Origin: Adenanthera pavonina | Taxonomy: Eukaryota > Streptophyta > Magnoliopsida > Fabales > Fabaceae | Direction of reading: 5' to 3' | Length of the DNA: 64,000 nt | NCBI GenBank assembly: GCA_026686845.1 | Contig: JAIVEN010000001.1 | Coordinates: 33,410,001 to 33,474,000 of the forward strand | Shown here: positions 34,921 to 47,352 of the stretch, piece after piece | How positions within the stretch are numbered: position 1 is the stretch's first letter | Layout: each line of letters opens with the position of its first letter | Made by a program: the position numbers and the translations under genes | The notes under the pieces: model-generated | What the model was told of the DNA's origin: nothing | The model's database searches: none | The model's input: only the letters and a program-made list of their open reading frames with translations

Positions 34921-36573
34921 TGTTGAATCAAGTGTTTTGATGATTCCAAATCAACCTTCTAGAGCTTGGAGAGAAGATATCAAAGGTGCATGGAAGATGT
35001 CAAATGGAGAAATCCAAGTAAAATCAGCACTATATTAGATATAGGATTTCTTACTATGTTTAATTTGAGTAAAAGACTTTGAATTGGCAAAAGAATGTTT
35101 TTAGAAATCTGATTCCATGTTAATTCATGGAATACTTGAAAAACACCCACTAATAGACGAACTTTAAAGTGCTGAAGTTGATCTACTGCTTTGAAAATTC
35201 GAACTTTGACTTTTGAAATTCAACTTTCGAATTGAAAATAAGTTACTCAGAAAAGAGATTCCTCTAACAGATGAACTTTGAATGCAGAAATTCAAACTTT
35301 GACATGAGTCTGATGAGAGCCTTCTCTGACAGATGAACTTTGAGTTTTGAAAATTCAAATTTTTGATAAAATACAATTCATAAAAATGAAAAATTAGTCT
35401 GAGGATATTTCAAAGCTCATTTGAAAGTGAAGTTTAAAAAGAGTCCAAAATTAGCTCACTAATAGACGAACTTTGATTTTGAAAATTCGAACTTAAGAAA
35501 TAAAGTTTACAAGTCTATTATGATAATCTGTTGACATACGAATGTTGGTATTCAGAAATTCAAACTTTGAACTAAATCTGATACGAGCTATCTCTGACAA
35601 ACGAACTTTGAATCTTGAAGATTCAAATTTCAAAAAGATAAACTATTGTGCCTTATTGAGCTGCCCACTAACAGACGAATTTTGGGCACCAAAATTTGAA
35701 CTTCAAAGGCACTGTAGCAATATGAGATAACTGTTCACACTTATCAGAGGAACTTTAACTCGAAAATTCGTATGTTCCAACACAGAAATATTTGTCAGAG
35801 ATGAAAATTTGAACTTTGCTTCATAAAAGACGAACTTTGAAGTTCAACGTTAAAGTCTTTAACTTTCGATATCTGTGAAATTCGTCTGTTGACCAACCAA
35901 AATTCAAACTTTGAGTGTTAGAAGCATTAAATGCGGTTAGTGAACAGATAGTTTTTCAGAGTAACCATTAGGTAACGTCTCTAATGGATAGATCTTGTCT
36001 CTAACGTATTGTTAAGACCTAAATCTATAAATAGAACTTCATTTAAAGTTGTGGGTAACGAATTTACATTGCATATACTAAAACTCTGTCAAATTCTCAA
36101 CTCAGTCTCTTACTCTCATACTTCATTCTTCTGAACTTCAACTTTCATATACACTCTAAATTAGAGAGTTCATTCTTTGTAATCAATCTTATTTTCATCT
36201 GGAAGAAAGATTTTCTTGTGAGGAGATATCACAAGCGATTTAGGAAGCACTTAGCCAGAGTGCAAAAAGTGAGGATGTAAGCTCTAAGAACAGAGCATCA
36301 AAGTTGTACTGAGACAATTGCAAGAAGCCCACTGAATTCTTGCAAGATAGTGGATAATCTCAAGTAGTTGTTTGGGGACTAGACGTAGGTCAAGATAAAG
36401 AGACCGAACCAGGATAAACATTTGTGTCTTCCCTTCTCCTTTTCTGCTTTTACATTGCTATTTCTTTATACTCTGTTTTACTATCTTTTTTGTCTTTACC
36501 ACATTCTTGACTATTGTGAAAAATTTTAATCTTTCCAATTCACCCCTTTCTAAGGAAGCCAGTATATCTAACA
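34921..36573 (+). repeat. 5' LTR of the old Sirevirus
   Basis: 1,653 bp, TGTTGAATCAAG...ATATCTAACA. It contains at least eight spaced units of the type ACAGACGAACTTTG followed by AAAATTCGAA or AAATTCAAA (35155-35890), a TATA box at 36026-36033 and a 3' part ending attcaccc...ggaagccag. Confidence 0.9.
36026..36033 (+). promoter_or_regulatory. LTR TATA box, old Sirevirus 5' LTR
   Basis: tataaata about 550 bp before the LTR end, followed by gttgtgggtaacgaatt as in the other LTRs. The 3' LTR has lost it (ccataaatag near 46087). Confidence 0.6.
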
Positions 36574-36575
36574 AG

Positions 36576-36587
36576 TGGTATCAGAGA
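36576..36587 (+). promoter_or_regulatory. Primer-binding site, tRNA-Met type
   Basis: tggtatcagaga lies two bases after the LTR end. It matches the canonical initiator tRNA-Met complement (tggtatcagagc) except for the last base. Confidence 0.8.
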
Positions 36588-36628
36588 CCAATTTCCTAAA
36601 AAAGGGATCTAACAATTCGGGACATTCA

Positions 36629-38430
36629 ATGGCTAGCTTTGGAGAAAGAATACTACCTGAGGGAAACAACACAATCAGACCACCTAGCTTCAATGGAGAG
36701 CATTATGGATACTAGAAGATGAGAATGCAAATCTATTTCTAGTCCATTGATTTAGACATCTGGTCTGTCATCCAGAAGGGAGACTTTGTCCCAATAAAAC
36801 TGCAGGATGATGGAAAATACAAAGAGAAGCCAGAGGACGAGTTGAATGAGGAAAATAAGAGAAGAGTCTTGCTGAACTTTAAAGCAAAACACTGCCTGGT
36901 CAGTGCATTAATCCAAGACGAATTCTACAGAGTGTCACAATGTTCCACAGCTAATGGGTATGTGGGACACTTTAGAAATCGCTCATGAAGGAACCACTAG
37001 AGTAATAGAAAACAAATTGAACTCCTACATTGGTGAATATGAAAGCTTTAGAAAGGTGGAAGGTGAGAGCATCAAAGAGCTACAAAAGAGATTTACCCTT
37101 ATTGTGAATCAGTTGAAGAGTCTTGGTAAGGAGTACACTCAGCCAGAAAAGGTGAGAAAAATCCTTAGAGCTCTTCCTCTAGAATGGCAATCCAAAGTAA
37201 CAGCAATAGAGGAAGCTAGAGGAGAATCAATGGCCTCTGCCACAGCCCTCTTCGGTAGCCTTGAAGAATATAAGGGAAAGATAAAAACTCTCAAGAAAGC
37301 ATGACAGGACAGGAAAAAGAAAGGTTTTGCTCTAGAAGCTGCTAAAGAGAAAGAAGAAGAATCTAATGATAGAGATGAATTAGATGAAGAAACTCTAGCT
37401 ATGATGGTCAGAAAATTCGGAAGGTTTTATAACAAGAAAAGAAACAAAAGATTCTTCATGAAAGGAGTAGCTGGAGACAACAAGAAAGAAGGAAAAGAAC
37501 TTGTCACTTGCTACAAATGCAAAAAGTAAGGGCACATCAAATGGGATTGTCCACAATTCCTAAAGAAGTAAGAGAAAGAAAAGAAAGCTACTGATAAGAG
37601 CAAGAAGAAGAGGACATACATCTTATCAATCTGGGGTAATAGCTCAAATGAAGAAGAAGATGATGAAGATGAAATTGCCAATATCTGCTTGATGGCACTT
37701 GCATCTGAAGAAATTAAAAATCCATCCAACAATGATCATGAGGATGAGGTGTATGAATTTGAACCTTCCTATTCTGAATTACTTGATGCATTTCATGAAC
37801 TGCATGATGAATTTATAAAGATAGCTAAAGAACTGAGACAGGCTAAGAAAAAGATTAACAAGTTAGAATCTCAGTGCAATATTTCTAACATTACATCTTT
37901 GCATAAATCTGAATCTGCTTGTTGTACATCATGTGCTGAATTAAAGCAAGCTAATGACTATCTATTGAAAGGAATGACTAGAGTTACTAAGGGTAAAGAT
38001 ATGTTGTTTGCTTTAATGGAAATTCAGAGAGTCACACAAGAAAAAGCTGGACTTGGACATGACCCTTATGCAGTAAAAGAAAGGATTAAAAAGAAAAATC
38101 AAAAATCTGTATATGAGGTATTTTGTGCATGCTAATGGGCATAAAAAGAAAGATCATATTTCAAATCATATTGAATCCTGTGATCTACCAAAATATGTGA
38201 AACAAAAATATTGTCTGCATTGCTTTCTTCCTGCATCACAATCTAGCAGTCTTTTCAACACCTGTCACCTCTGTAACAAGAAGGGACGCATTTCCAATTC
38301 ATGTGCATTGAAGAAAAATGGACTTGACAGGAAGGTAAAATGGGTTCCCAAAGGTACATTTGTATCTAGGGAAAATGCCACTGATAGAAAAAGACCTAAG
38401 CAAATTTGGATACCTAAAAAGAAATTTTGA
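36629..38430 (+). pseudogene. gag: gag of the old Sirevirus, disrupted
   Basis: Starts at ATG 36629 (MASFGERILP), equivalent to the intact start at 51615. Lesions include stops near 36714 and 36738, a one-base insertion near 36957, a stop at 37302, stops inside and just after the first zinc knuckle (near 37529 and 37571), and a frame change near 38110. Two zinc knuckles remain recognisable: CYKC...GHIKWDC near 37510 and CHLCNKKGRISNSC near 38265, where the conserved His is Arg. The protein would form the particle core and bind RNA. The last stretch (38113-38430) ends one frame ahead of pol, as in the younger copy. Confidence 0.88.
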
Positions 38431-41400
38431 ACTTTGTTTTGTAGATCTGTCTTAAAGCAAGAAAGAGCAACAAATAGTATATGGACATAGCCTGCTCAAG
38501 TCACATGACTGGTGATAAGGAGAAATTCATCACCCTTAGAGATAAAAAAGGAGGAAAGGTGACCTTTGGAGGTGATCAATACGGCAAAATAGTTGGAATT
38601 GGTATTATGGGCAAGAATCCTGAGACATCTATTGAAGAGGTGATGTTTGTAATTGGCCTCAATCACAATTTGTTAAGTGTAAGTCAGACATGTGACAAAG
38701 GTAACTGGGTACTATTTGACTCAAAATTTTGTCTGGTCATCCAAAAAAGTGATCACAAAGTAATCCTCAAGGCTCAAAGGGATGGTAACTGCTACACTAT
38801 TGACCTTGATGAACTTCCTTCCTTAGATTCTGTCTAATTAATTAGTTAAGATAATGATAGTTGGCTATGGCACAGAAGATTAGCACATGTGAACATGAAT
38901 CAACTGTCAAAACTAGTTAAGAATGAGTTAGTCACTGGCTTACTAAAAATCTCTTTTGAAAATGACAAAGAATGTGATGCATGTCTTAAAGGAAAACAAA
39001 TTAAATCATCTTTTAAATCTAAAAATGTAGTCACCACATCTAGACTACTGCAACTATTGCGTATGGATCTGATTGGTCCATCTAGAGTAAAAAGTATTGG
39101 TGGAAATTTATATGTTCTTGTAATTGTGGATAATTATTCTAGATTTACCTGGACCTTATTTCTTTCTTCCAAAAGTGAAACATTTGATGCATTTGTAACC
39201 TTAGCTAAGAAAGTGCAAAATGAGAAGGGTATTTCTATTGTGTCTATGAGGTCTGACCATAGAGAAGAGTTTGAAAATTGATGTTTTCTGGAGTACTGTG
39301 ATGAACATAGAATTGATCACAACTTCTCAGCTCCAAGAACTCCTCAGCAGAATGGAATGGTAAAAAGGAAGAACAGAACAATTGGAGAAATAGCAAGAGC
39401 AATGCTGAATGAAAAGGAACTCTCTCAAGTATTTTGGGCTGATGTAGTAAACATAGCAAGTTACATCATTAACAGAGCCTACATCAAATCAATTAGGGGG
39501 AAGACTCCTTATGAGCTGTACAAAGGAAGGAAGCCAAACCTTTGACATCTACATGTGTTTAGTTGTAAATGTTTCATCCACAACAATGGAAAGGAGAATC
39601 TGGGTAAGTTTGACGCCAAATCCAACGAAGGTATATTTCTGGGATATTCTAGTAGGAGTAAAGCATATAAAGTTTTCAATAAGAAAACTAAATCTGTAGA
39701 GGAATTTGTCCATGTTGTGTTTATTGAAAATGAAATAGTTTCCAAGTATATCATTGATAAAGATGACCTTATTTAGATTTCTAAGAACTTAGATATTTCT
39801 GAAGAAGGTAAAACTAAACCTCCAAAAATATCTGAATCTATTAACATAGAGAAAGATATTCAAGAGAAAGATTTTGAGGATGAGAATTATGAAGATAGAT
39901 CTTGAGAACTTCCAAGAGCTTGGAGATATTAAAGGAATCATCCTATTAATCAAGTAATTGGGGATGTTCAAGAGAGAGTTAAAACCAGAAAATAACTAAA
40001 GGATCAGATGATCAACTGTGCTTTCATTTCTAAAATGAACCTAAGTGTGCTGAAGACACTTTAACTGATGAATACTGGATTCTGGCCATACAAGATGAGT
40101 TAAATCAGTTTGAAAGAAATCAAGTTTGGGATTTAGAGCTTAGACCTACAAATCACCCTATCATTGGCACTAAATGGGTCTTTAGAAATAAACTTGATGA
40201 ATCAGGAATAATATTAAGAAATAAAGCAAGACTGGTTGCCAAAGGATATAATCAAGAAGAAGGTATTGATTTTGAGGAGACCTTTACTCTAGTTGCAAGA
40301 TTAGAAGCAATTAGAATCCTATTAGCATATGCATGCATGAAAAACACTAGATGGATGTGAAAAGTGTTTTTCTGGATGGATAATGGAAGAAGTTTATGTA
40401 AACCAACCTCCAGGATTTGAGGATTCTACGAAATGAAACCATGTTTATAAACTAAAGAAAGCTCTTTATGGTTTAAAACAAGCTCCTAGAGCATGGTATG
40501 AAAGGCTAAGTAACTTTCTAACTGAAAAGGGGTTTAATAGAGGAAAAGTAAAAACTACTTTGTTCACTAAGAAAGAAAAGAAAGATTTACTTATTGTTCA
40601 AATTTATGTTGATGATATTATATTTGGTGCTACTAAATGAATCTCTTTGCAAGAATTTCTCTAAGCTAATGAAGGGTGAATTCGAAATGTCAATGATGGG
40701 TGAGCTTAACTTCTTCCTTGAACTACAAATTAAGCAATGTGTTGATACTATCTTCCTCAACCAATCAAAATATCTGAAAGAGCTGCTGAAAAAGTTTGCC
40801 ATGGAAAAAGTCAAGCCAATGGGAACTCCTATGGCTACTGTAACTAAACTTGATATGGATTAAGGAGGAAAAACTTTTGACATAACCCAATACAGAGAAT
40901 GATTGGATCTTTGCTATGCCTAATAGCTAGCAAACCTGATATCTGTTTAGTGTCTATATGTTTACAAGATTCCAATCACGTCCCAAAGAAACCCATGTAA
41001 CTGCTGTGAAACGCATCTTCATCTATCTAATTGGAACATCACAAATGGGACTTTAGTATCCAAATGGCAATAGAGAAGATCTCATTGGATACACTGATGC
41101 TGACTTTACTGGATCCAAAACTGACAGAAAAAGCACAAGTGGAGTTCCTTGAAGGATCCTTGGTTTCATGGTTCAGCAAGAAGAAAAATAGTATGGCTCT
41201 ATCCACTGCAGAAGCTGAATATGTTACAGCTAGCAACTATTGTACCCAACTTATTTGGATGAAGCAGCAGCTTGAAGATCTTAAGATTGAGATGAAGGAA
41301 ATACCAATAATGTGTGACAACCAAAGTGCTATTAACATCACAAAGATTCTTGTCATGCATCCAAGGACAAAGCATATCCAAGTTAGGCATCACTTTATAA

Positions 41401-41546
41401 GGAACCATGTTCTGAAAGGAGAAATCATATTAGAATTCATCCCTACCGAGGATCAAGTTGCTGACATTCTGACAAAGCCCCTTCCTGAAGATAGGCACTG
41501 TAAAATCAGAAGAGAATTGGGTATGGTAAATCCCAATGAACTATAA
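38431..41546 (+). pseudogene. pol: pol of the old Sirevirus, disrupted
   Basis: Pieces of protease (MDIACSSHMTGD near 38481), integrase (zinc-binding H/C region 38870-39000, core 39050-39390 ending QQNGMVKRKNRT), RT (YVDD near 40605) and RNase H (41090-41546, ending NPNEL) are in order. Stops or shifts occur at about 38836, 39279, 39543, 39774, 39902, 40062, 40365 (deletion), 40640, 40861 and 40900-41050. The integrase Glu in the VERKN block is replaced by Lys. It has no coding capacity as a whole. Confidence 0.9.
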
Positions 41547-42544
41547 GTATGTTCTTATATCTATCTAAATTAAAGTTTCTGACATTGAATCAATCCTAAC
41601 TTTAGCATCGGAGTATGTTTGATATAAGCTATAGGTGCTCTTCACAAGCTCAAATGATAATAGAACCATATAATGAAGCTAATCAAGATGGCACAATCAA
41701 AAGATGAAAAAGAAAGCCAAAAATCTGAGCATCTGGATCTGTTCTGTAAGTTTAGAAAGTTGAAATTCGCATTTTAAATGTTTATTAGATGAATATCCGT
41801 GATTAAACTGTGTTTATGTGAAGTTAGCATGCCTAACATTTTAATTTGGATGCCCATTAGACTAATTTTTGTTGGGTGCACGCTATAATAGTACTCTTCT
41901 GTCCTTCAAAATTTGTCTGTTGAACACCAGAAATTCGAATTTCCAAAAATGAAATGTAAATATAGTCTCTGTTCAATATGACTATTGTATGAATCTCCAT
42001 TTCTCAAAATATGCATGTTGAAAATTCTTTACAAAATGTTAAAATTTGAATTTTTGAATCAAAATTCATCTGTTGTAACATGTTCACTTTATTAGTTCTC
42101 TAAAAGACGAATTTTCATAAATAAAGTTAATTTGTTTCTTGTTTTCTTCATAACTGTTTATTGCCTGATTCTTTCAAAGTTTGAACTTTGTTGAAGCAAA
42201 GTTCATCTGTTCACATATTGTTTTCAGACCCAAGCCTCTGTCAGACAAATTTCCAGTTGAACATTTGTCTGTTAGTAAGCCTTGCTGAATGGATTAACTT
42301 GTGACTGGTCAAAGTTCAAATTTTGACCTCTCAAAATATGTCTGTTCAGTAGTTATATATGTTAAAACCAAAGGTCGTCCTCTAAACAGACACAACCCTA
42401 TTCGTCTCTCTCTCAAGTCTGTTCAAATTCTCTCCTTAATTCCCATTAACTCTGTTAATGAACCTCCATTTCTCACCAATTAATCTTCTTTTTGCACCTT
42501 ATAGACCCACTCTTTACATCTTTCTGAATCAATCCTCACCAGGA
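41547..42544 (+). other. Spacer between pol and third ORF (old Sirevirus)
   Basis: About 1 kb, non-coding. It is unusual in carrying LTR-type motifs in the opposite orientation: forms of AAAATTYGTCTGTTG at 41908, 42061 and 42205 alternate with AAATTCGAATTT-like stretches. The same architecture exists at 56555-57547. Confidence 0.75.
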
Positions 42545-44723
42545 ATGGCAAGAGTTAATAATCTAGAAGTTGGAAAGGGAGAGTCATGACCAAAGAGGTT
42601 TGTAAAATCTCAATATGCTTCCAAGGAAAGTGAAACACTGAAAAGGAAAGGCGAATCCAGCAAGGCAACTCCCTCCAAAAAGCATAAAACTACTCCAAGA
42701 GCATACTCGAAGAAATCTGCTCCTTCTCCTTTGAAGAAAGTAGAGCCTACTGTTCCTGCCATTCCTGTCATTGCTGCTTCTTCTTCCTCCTCCTCCAGCA
42801 CTAAATCTGGAGAATATCAATTGACCTTACTACTATTATGGAGCAATGCTCACATTCTTGGAGAATACACTACCAAATATGTCAGCAAAAAGGTAATCAA
42901 GCCTCACTGCGTGAATTTGGATGAATTCCTAGTTTCTAACAACTTTGATGCTGAGCTATGGATGATAAGATATAAAAATTTGCTAGAAATGCTATAAAGA
43001 TATAATGATGAGGTAGTTAAAACCCGGTATGCCTCTTTGAAATTTAATAGCAAGAAGAAGAAGTGGGAAGCAAATCTGAGGTCAAGGACCATCTGGCTAA
43101 CAGATGAAACCTTTAATGAGGTTTTAGAAATTCCAGGACAAGACGGTCTGAAGATTGACATTACAAACTCAAGGTATATGGATGAGACTGAAACCACTGA
43201 TGAAGAAGCAGGGCCTTTTCTGAACTACAAGGAAAGCACAATCCTGAACACTCTATTCAGAAGAAAAGAAAATAGGCCACCTCTAAGCTTGCTGAAGCCT
43301 ACTAACCTCAGTGCTCAAGTCAAAATCCTGCACCATATTGTGTCCAAGATTATCTTCAACAATGAAGGCAGCTTCAATATGGTTACAAGGGCTGAAGCAC
43401 ATGTGATGGCAGCTATTATGCATGGGAAGCTTACCAACATAGGACACATCATTCTCCAATGCATGATTAAGGAAAGAGATCAGAGGAAAGATTCCACCCT
43501 TCCCTATGTAGCAATCATCTCTAAGATACTTCAGTATGCCTGAATCCAACATCTTAAGAAAGGAAAAGGGAAGCCTACTGAAATCTTCGAAGAAGAAGAA
43601 CTGCAAAGGATGGGAATAGAGATAGATTGGAAAGGGAGCTGGAAAGACTGAAGACCTTTTCTTTGATAAGGAAGCCTCCCAACAGCAAAAAGGAATCTCT
43701 AAGGCTGCTTCAAAATCCATACCTTAGCCTTCTCAGCCCCTTCAAACTCAAGTACCATCAACTCCATCTACTCAAGCAAAGCCAACAAAGATCACTGAGT
43801 TGTATGACAGTTTGTCTGCACTCATACTTAGCATCAAAGATGAGTAAAATATCAAGTTTGCTTATCTGCATGACCAGATACATCAGTTGGCAAAGAATAA
43901 GAAAGTGGTTGCTGATGCATATGAAGACTTCAGGAGTGTCATTCCCTCCACATCAGCTCCACCTCAGTTAGGATTCTCTGAGCCTGTCATGTCTCCTACA
44001 CCTGAGCCTCCAAGTCCTTTCATGCTAGCCTCCCCTAAACTTGATGATGTAGTGCATGATACTGGAGCTGCTGGCACATTAACCACACCACAGGCCTCTA
44101 GTGATGAGGCAAGTCTTGGTCCTCCCTTGGACTATGGAATGGAGGAAGAGGCCCCTCTGGAACCAGACTCCCATGAGTCCATTCTTGAAGTTGCTCAGGA
44201 TTCAATTCTCTCATCTCAAGAATCTGAGCAAGTTGAGAAACTAGTGACAGCCATTACCACCTCACCATTCATGCAAGCTGCCCTGAATGAAGAGAGAAGC
44301 ATTATGCCTTATGTTGATCAAGAGGCTATTGCTCATAATGGTCTCTTACAAGCACAAAGATTAAGGCTTGAAGAAATGTTTCGTCCTCCTGCTCCCTCAC
44401 CTGTTTCCACTTTTGGTCTCTCAGAGGCACGAAGAGCTCAATTGGCTATCACTAGGAAAGAAGTGCAAGAACTTCTTGAACTCTCTAATGATGAGGATTC
44501 TAATTTTGAAGCTCCTGAGTCTTTACCAAGGCTTAATCCAGATCTGCCATTTGTTCCTGTGCCTCTTCAGGCAATCCTAGTATCTCAAATCCCTCCTCCT
44601 GCTAACTTTGTACACCTTTCTGATGATGCCAAAAAGGGGAAGAAGTACAAGCAAACTGGAAAGACTGCAGCAGAGCCTTCTAGCAAGACTTACAGCAAGA
44701 AGTCCAAGTCCAAGAAGAAGTGA
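42545..44723 (+). pseudogene. Third ORF (env-like position) of the old Sirevirus, disrupted
   Basis: Starts at ATG 42545 (MARVNN), with a stop after about 14 codons. Long open parts follow: 42731-42997, 43037-43543 and, after a frameshift, 43887-44723. The order of regions equals the copy at 57548: basic Ser/Lys-rich N-terminus, a conserved globular block (KKVIKPHCVNLDEFL to QYA, about 42880-43543), a Pro/Ser-rich acidic middle, and a Lys-rich C-terminal tail ending KSKSKKK. No signal peptide or membrane segment is evident. The globular block resembles plant proteins annotated as putative plant transposon protein; that assignment is from memory and its function is unknown. Confidence 0.8.
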
Positions 44724-44993
44724 TTAGATCTTAGGATTACTTGGTCCTTCTTGTAGTATTGTTTTTGTCTTAAGAATGATAAATCTTTGCTCTGAACTTT
44801 GTTCTGAATTTTATGATTGCAATGTTCTGCCTTTGTAATGAAAAACCTTAAAATGAATGAATGATTTTCTTTGGTTGATCTGTTGTGCATGATATCTTAT
44901 CTTATCTTTTGAAATTATAATGTATATGTTGAGGGGAAGCTTATTAAAGCAAACTCAAGTACTAATCTAATTTGCAAGTTGTTTTGTCATCAC

Positions 44994-45007
44994 AAAAAAA
45001 GGGAAAA
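44994..45007 (+). promoter_or_regulatory. Polypurine tract (old Sirevirus)
   Basis: aaaaaaagggaaaa directly before the 3' LTR, preceded by gttttgtcatcac as in the young copy. It primes plus-strand DNA synthesis. Confidence 0.8.
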
Positions 45008-46637
45008 TGTTGAATCAAGTGTTTTGATGATTCCAAACTAACCTTCTAGAGCTTGGAGAGAAGATATCAAAGGTGCATAGAAGATGCCAAATGGAGAAAT
45101 CCAAGTAAAATCAACACTAGATTAGATATAGGATTTCTTACTATGTTTAATTTGAGTAAGAGACTTTGAATTGGCAAAAGAATGTTTTTAGAAATCTGAT
45201 TCCATGTTAATTCATGGAATACTTAAAAAACACCCACTAATAGACGAACTTTAAAGTGTTAAAACTGATCTATCGCTTTGAAAATTCGAACTTTGGCTTT
45301 TGAAATTCAAATTTTGAATTGAAAATGAGTTAGTCAGAAAAGAGATTCCTCTAACAGATGAACTTTGAATACAAAAATTCAAACTTTGACATGAGTCTGA
45401 TGAGAGTCTTCTCTGACAGACGAACTTTGAGTTTTGAAAATTCAAATTTTTGATAAAATACAATTCATAAAAAAGAAAAATTCATCTGAGGATATTTCAA
45501 AGCTCATCTGAAAGTGAATTTTAAAAAGAGTCCAAAATTAGCTCACTGACAGACGAACTTTGATTTTGAAAATTCGAACTTTAGAAATAAAGTTTGCAAG
45601 TCTGTTATGAAAATCTGTTAACATACAAATGTTGGTATTTAGAAATTTAAACTTTGAACTAAGTTTGATATGAGCTCTCTCTGACAGACAAACTTTGAAT
45701 CTTGAAAATTTGAATTTTGAAAAGATGAACTATTGTGCTTTATTGAGCTGCCCACTGACAAATGAATTTTGGACACTAAAATTCGAACTTCGAAGGCACT
45801 GTAGCAATATAGGACAACTGTTCACACTTATCAGAGGAACTTTAACTTAAAAATTCATATGTTCCAACACAGAAATATTTTTCAAAGGTGAAAATTCAAA
45901 CTTTGCTTCATAACAGATGAACTTTGAAGTTCAACATTAAAGTCTTTAACTTTTGGTATCTGTGAAAGTTGTCTGTTGACCAACCAAAATTTAAACTTTG
46001 GTGAATGGATAGTTTTTCAGAGTAACCATTGGGTAACGTCTCTAATGGATAGATCTTGTCTCTAACATATAGTTAAGACCTAAATCCATAAATAGAACTT
46101 TATTTGAAGTTGTGGGTAACGAATTTACATTGTATATACTGAAACTCTATTATATTCTCAACTCAAAGTCTCTTATTCTCATACTTCATTCTTCTGAACT
46201 TCAACTTTCATATACACTCTAAATTAGAGAGTTCATTCTTTGTAATCAATCTTATCTTCATCTGGAAGAAAGATTTTCTTGTGAAGGGATACCACAAGGG
46301 ATTTAGGAAGCACTTAGCTAGAGTGCAAAAAGTGAGGTTGTAAGCTCTAAGAACAGAGCATCAAAGTTGTACTGAGGCAATTGCAAGAAGCTCACTGAAT
46401 TCTTGCAAGATAGTGGATAATCTCAAGTAGTTGTTTGGGGACTAGACGTAGGTCAAGATAAAGAGACCAAACCAGGATAAACATCTGTGTTCTCCCTTCT
46501 CCTTTACTGCTTTTACATTGCTATTCCTTTTTGCTTTGTTTTACTATCTCTTTTGTCTTCACCACACTCTTGACTTTTGCGGAAAATATTAATCTTCTCA
46601 ATTCACCCCCTCTCTTCGGAAGCTAGCATATATAACA
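45008..46637 (+). repeat. 3' LTR of the old Sirevirus
   Basis: 1,630 bp, TGTTGAATCAAG...ATATATAACA. Compared with the 5' LTR it lacks about 28 bp around 46003-46010 (the ttagaagcattaaatgcgg block) and has many substitutions, often within CpG-containing units (cgaa to caaa or tgaa). Confidence 0.9.
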
Positions 46638-46642
46638 AAATG
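46638..46642 (+). repeat. Target-site duplication AAATG, right copy
   Basis: Pairs with aaata at 34916-34920 (one mismatch). Confidence 0.65.
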
Positions 46643-47084
46643 TTCAATTATAACAAGGATGCTCTCTTAAAAATTAAAAAAGAAATAGTTATGAAAGTCT
46701 TTGTTCTATATATATATATTCCTATGAGGCCAAATCTTCACATCTCTGAAGGGTTTAAAGGATGAATCCACATAAGCTCCGCTGGAGATTTGTTGGAAAA
46801 GTATGAGGGTCATGGTCAATGATCCAGAATCAATTTCTACCAATTCCATGCTGCTAAGTGTACCATGACTTCCAAACTACCATTAAAGTGCAAGTTTCCT
46901 TGAACTTTATGAATCTAATAATCATACCAAAAAACAACTTTAGAAAGGAGTTTTATAATTCAATATCTCCAATTTCTCTACATGTAGTCTAATAAAGCCA
47001 TTAAAGTGAGTGAAATTACAAATATATTGTCAATAAAAAGCATGATCAAAAGATATCAAGAGAAAAATATAGGCTCTCCCTCAC
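46643..47084. other. Non-coding sequence between Sirevirus and kinase exons
   Basis: No domain is recognised. Minus-strand short open pieces near 46790-46940 look exon-like (one contains NGSLEVMVHLAAWNW) but I cannot assign them; they may belong to a third captured fragment. Confidence 0.3.
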
Positions 47085-47144
47085 TTGAAACACAACACCA
47101 AAAGAGCCTATTCCAACCATGTGTTCTTTAATGTAGCTGACATT
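47085..47144 (-). pseudogene. GSK3/shaggy-like kinase fragment, exon with the Gly-rich loop
   Basis: The minus-strand frame reads SYIKEHMVGIGSFGVVFQ, matching the ATP-binding loop of plant shaggy-related (GSK3-type) Ser/Thr kinases (SYMAExVVGxGSFGVVFQ). The exon ends after the Gln codon with a GTGAGGG splice donor at 47084-47078. The upstream border is either a gtcag or a gacag acceptor, so the start is uncertain by 8 bp. The catalytic Lys exon and the rest of the kinase are not seen. Met and Ile replace usual residues in and before the loop, consistent with relaxed selection. Confidence 0.72.
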
Positions 47145-47263
47145 CTGTCAACTCTAACAAATCATACATCAGGAAGTAGTTACCAGCTAATAATTCACTT
47201 CGATTAGATAAATAACTGAAAAATATTCTTCTTAAACAAACATCCAAAAGAAGTTTGACCTAC

Positions 47264-47352
47264 CTAGATAAACCATTTTGACCACTAATGCTAGTTCTTA
47301 TCACATGTCCTATTTCAACACCAATACCATCAATGATGTCAAGCTCACTATC
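47264..47352 (-). pseudogene. GSK3/shaggy-like kinase fragment, preceding exon
   Basis: After a tatttttcag acceptor (47353 upwards on the plus strand), the minus-strand frame reads DSELDIIDGIGVEIGHVIR, TSISGQNGLS, then a TCTAG|GTAGGT donor at 47263. Plant GSK3-type kinases have VVDGxGxExGHIIxTTIGGxNG at this position, immediately before the SYMAE exon. Order, orientation and borders agree with the exon at 47085-47144, separated by a 120-bp intron. This is DNA-level gene sequence, not a retrocopy. Confidence 0.7.

Larger units (their letters stand above)
34921..46637 (+). mobile_element. Sirevirus-type Ty1/copia retrotransposon, old copy
   Basis: 11,717 bp with all parts in order: 5' LTR, PBS, gag, pol, spacer, third ORF, polypurine tract, 3' LTR. 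The Sirevirus assignment rests on the long gag with zinc knuckles, the extra ORF after pol, the purine tract and close parallel to the element at 49698-61900. All three coding regions carry stops and frameshifts, and its LTRs differ by many substitutions and by a deletion, so it is clearly older than the copy to the right. It inserted between the GT31 and GSK3-like exon fragments. Confidence 0.9.

Noticed and set aside
43283..43720. 145-codon minus-strand frame
   Set aside because: Antisense of the third Sirevirus ORF, not conserved in the copy at 57548.
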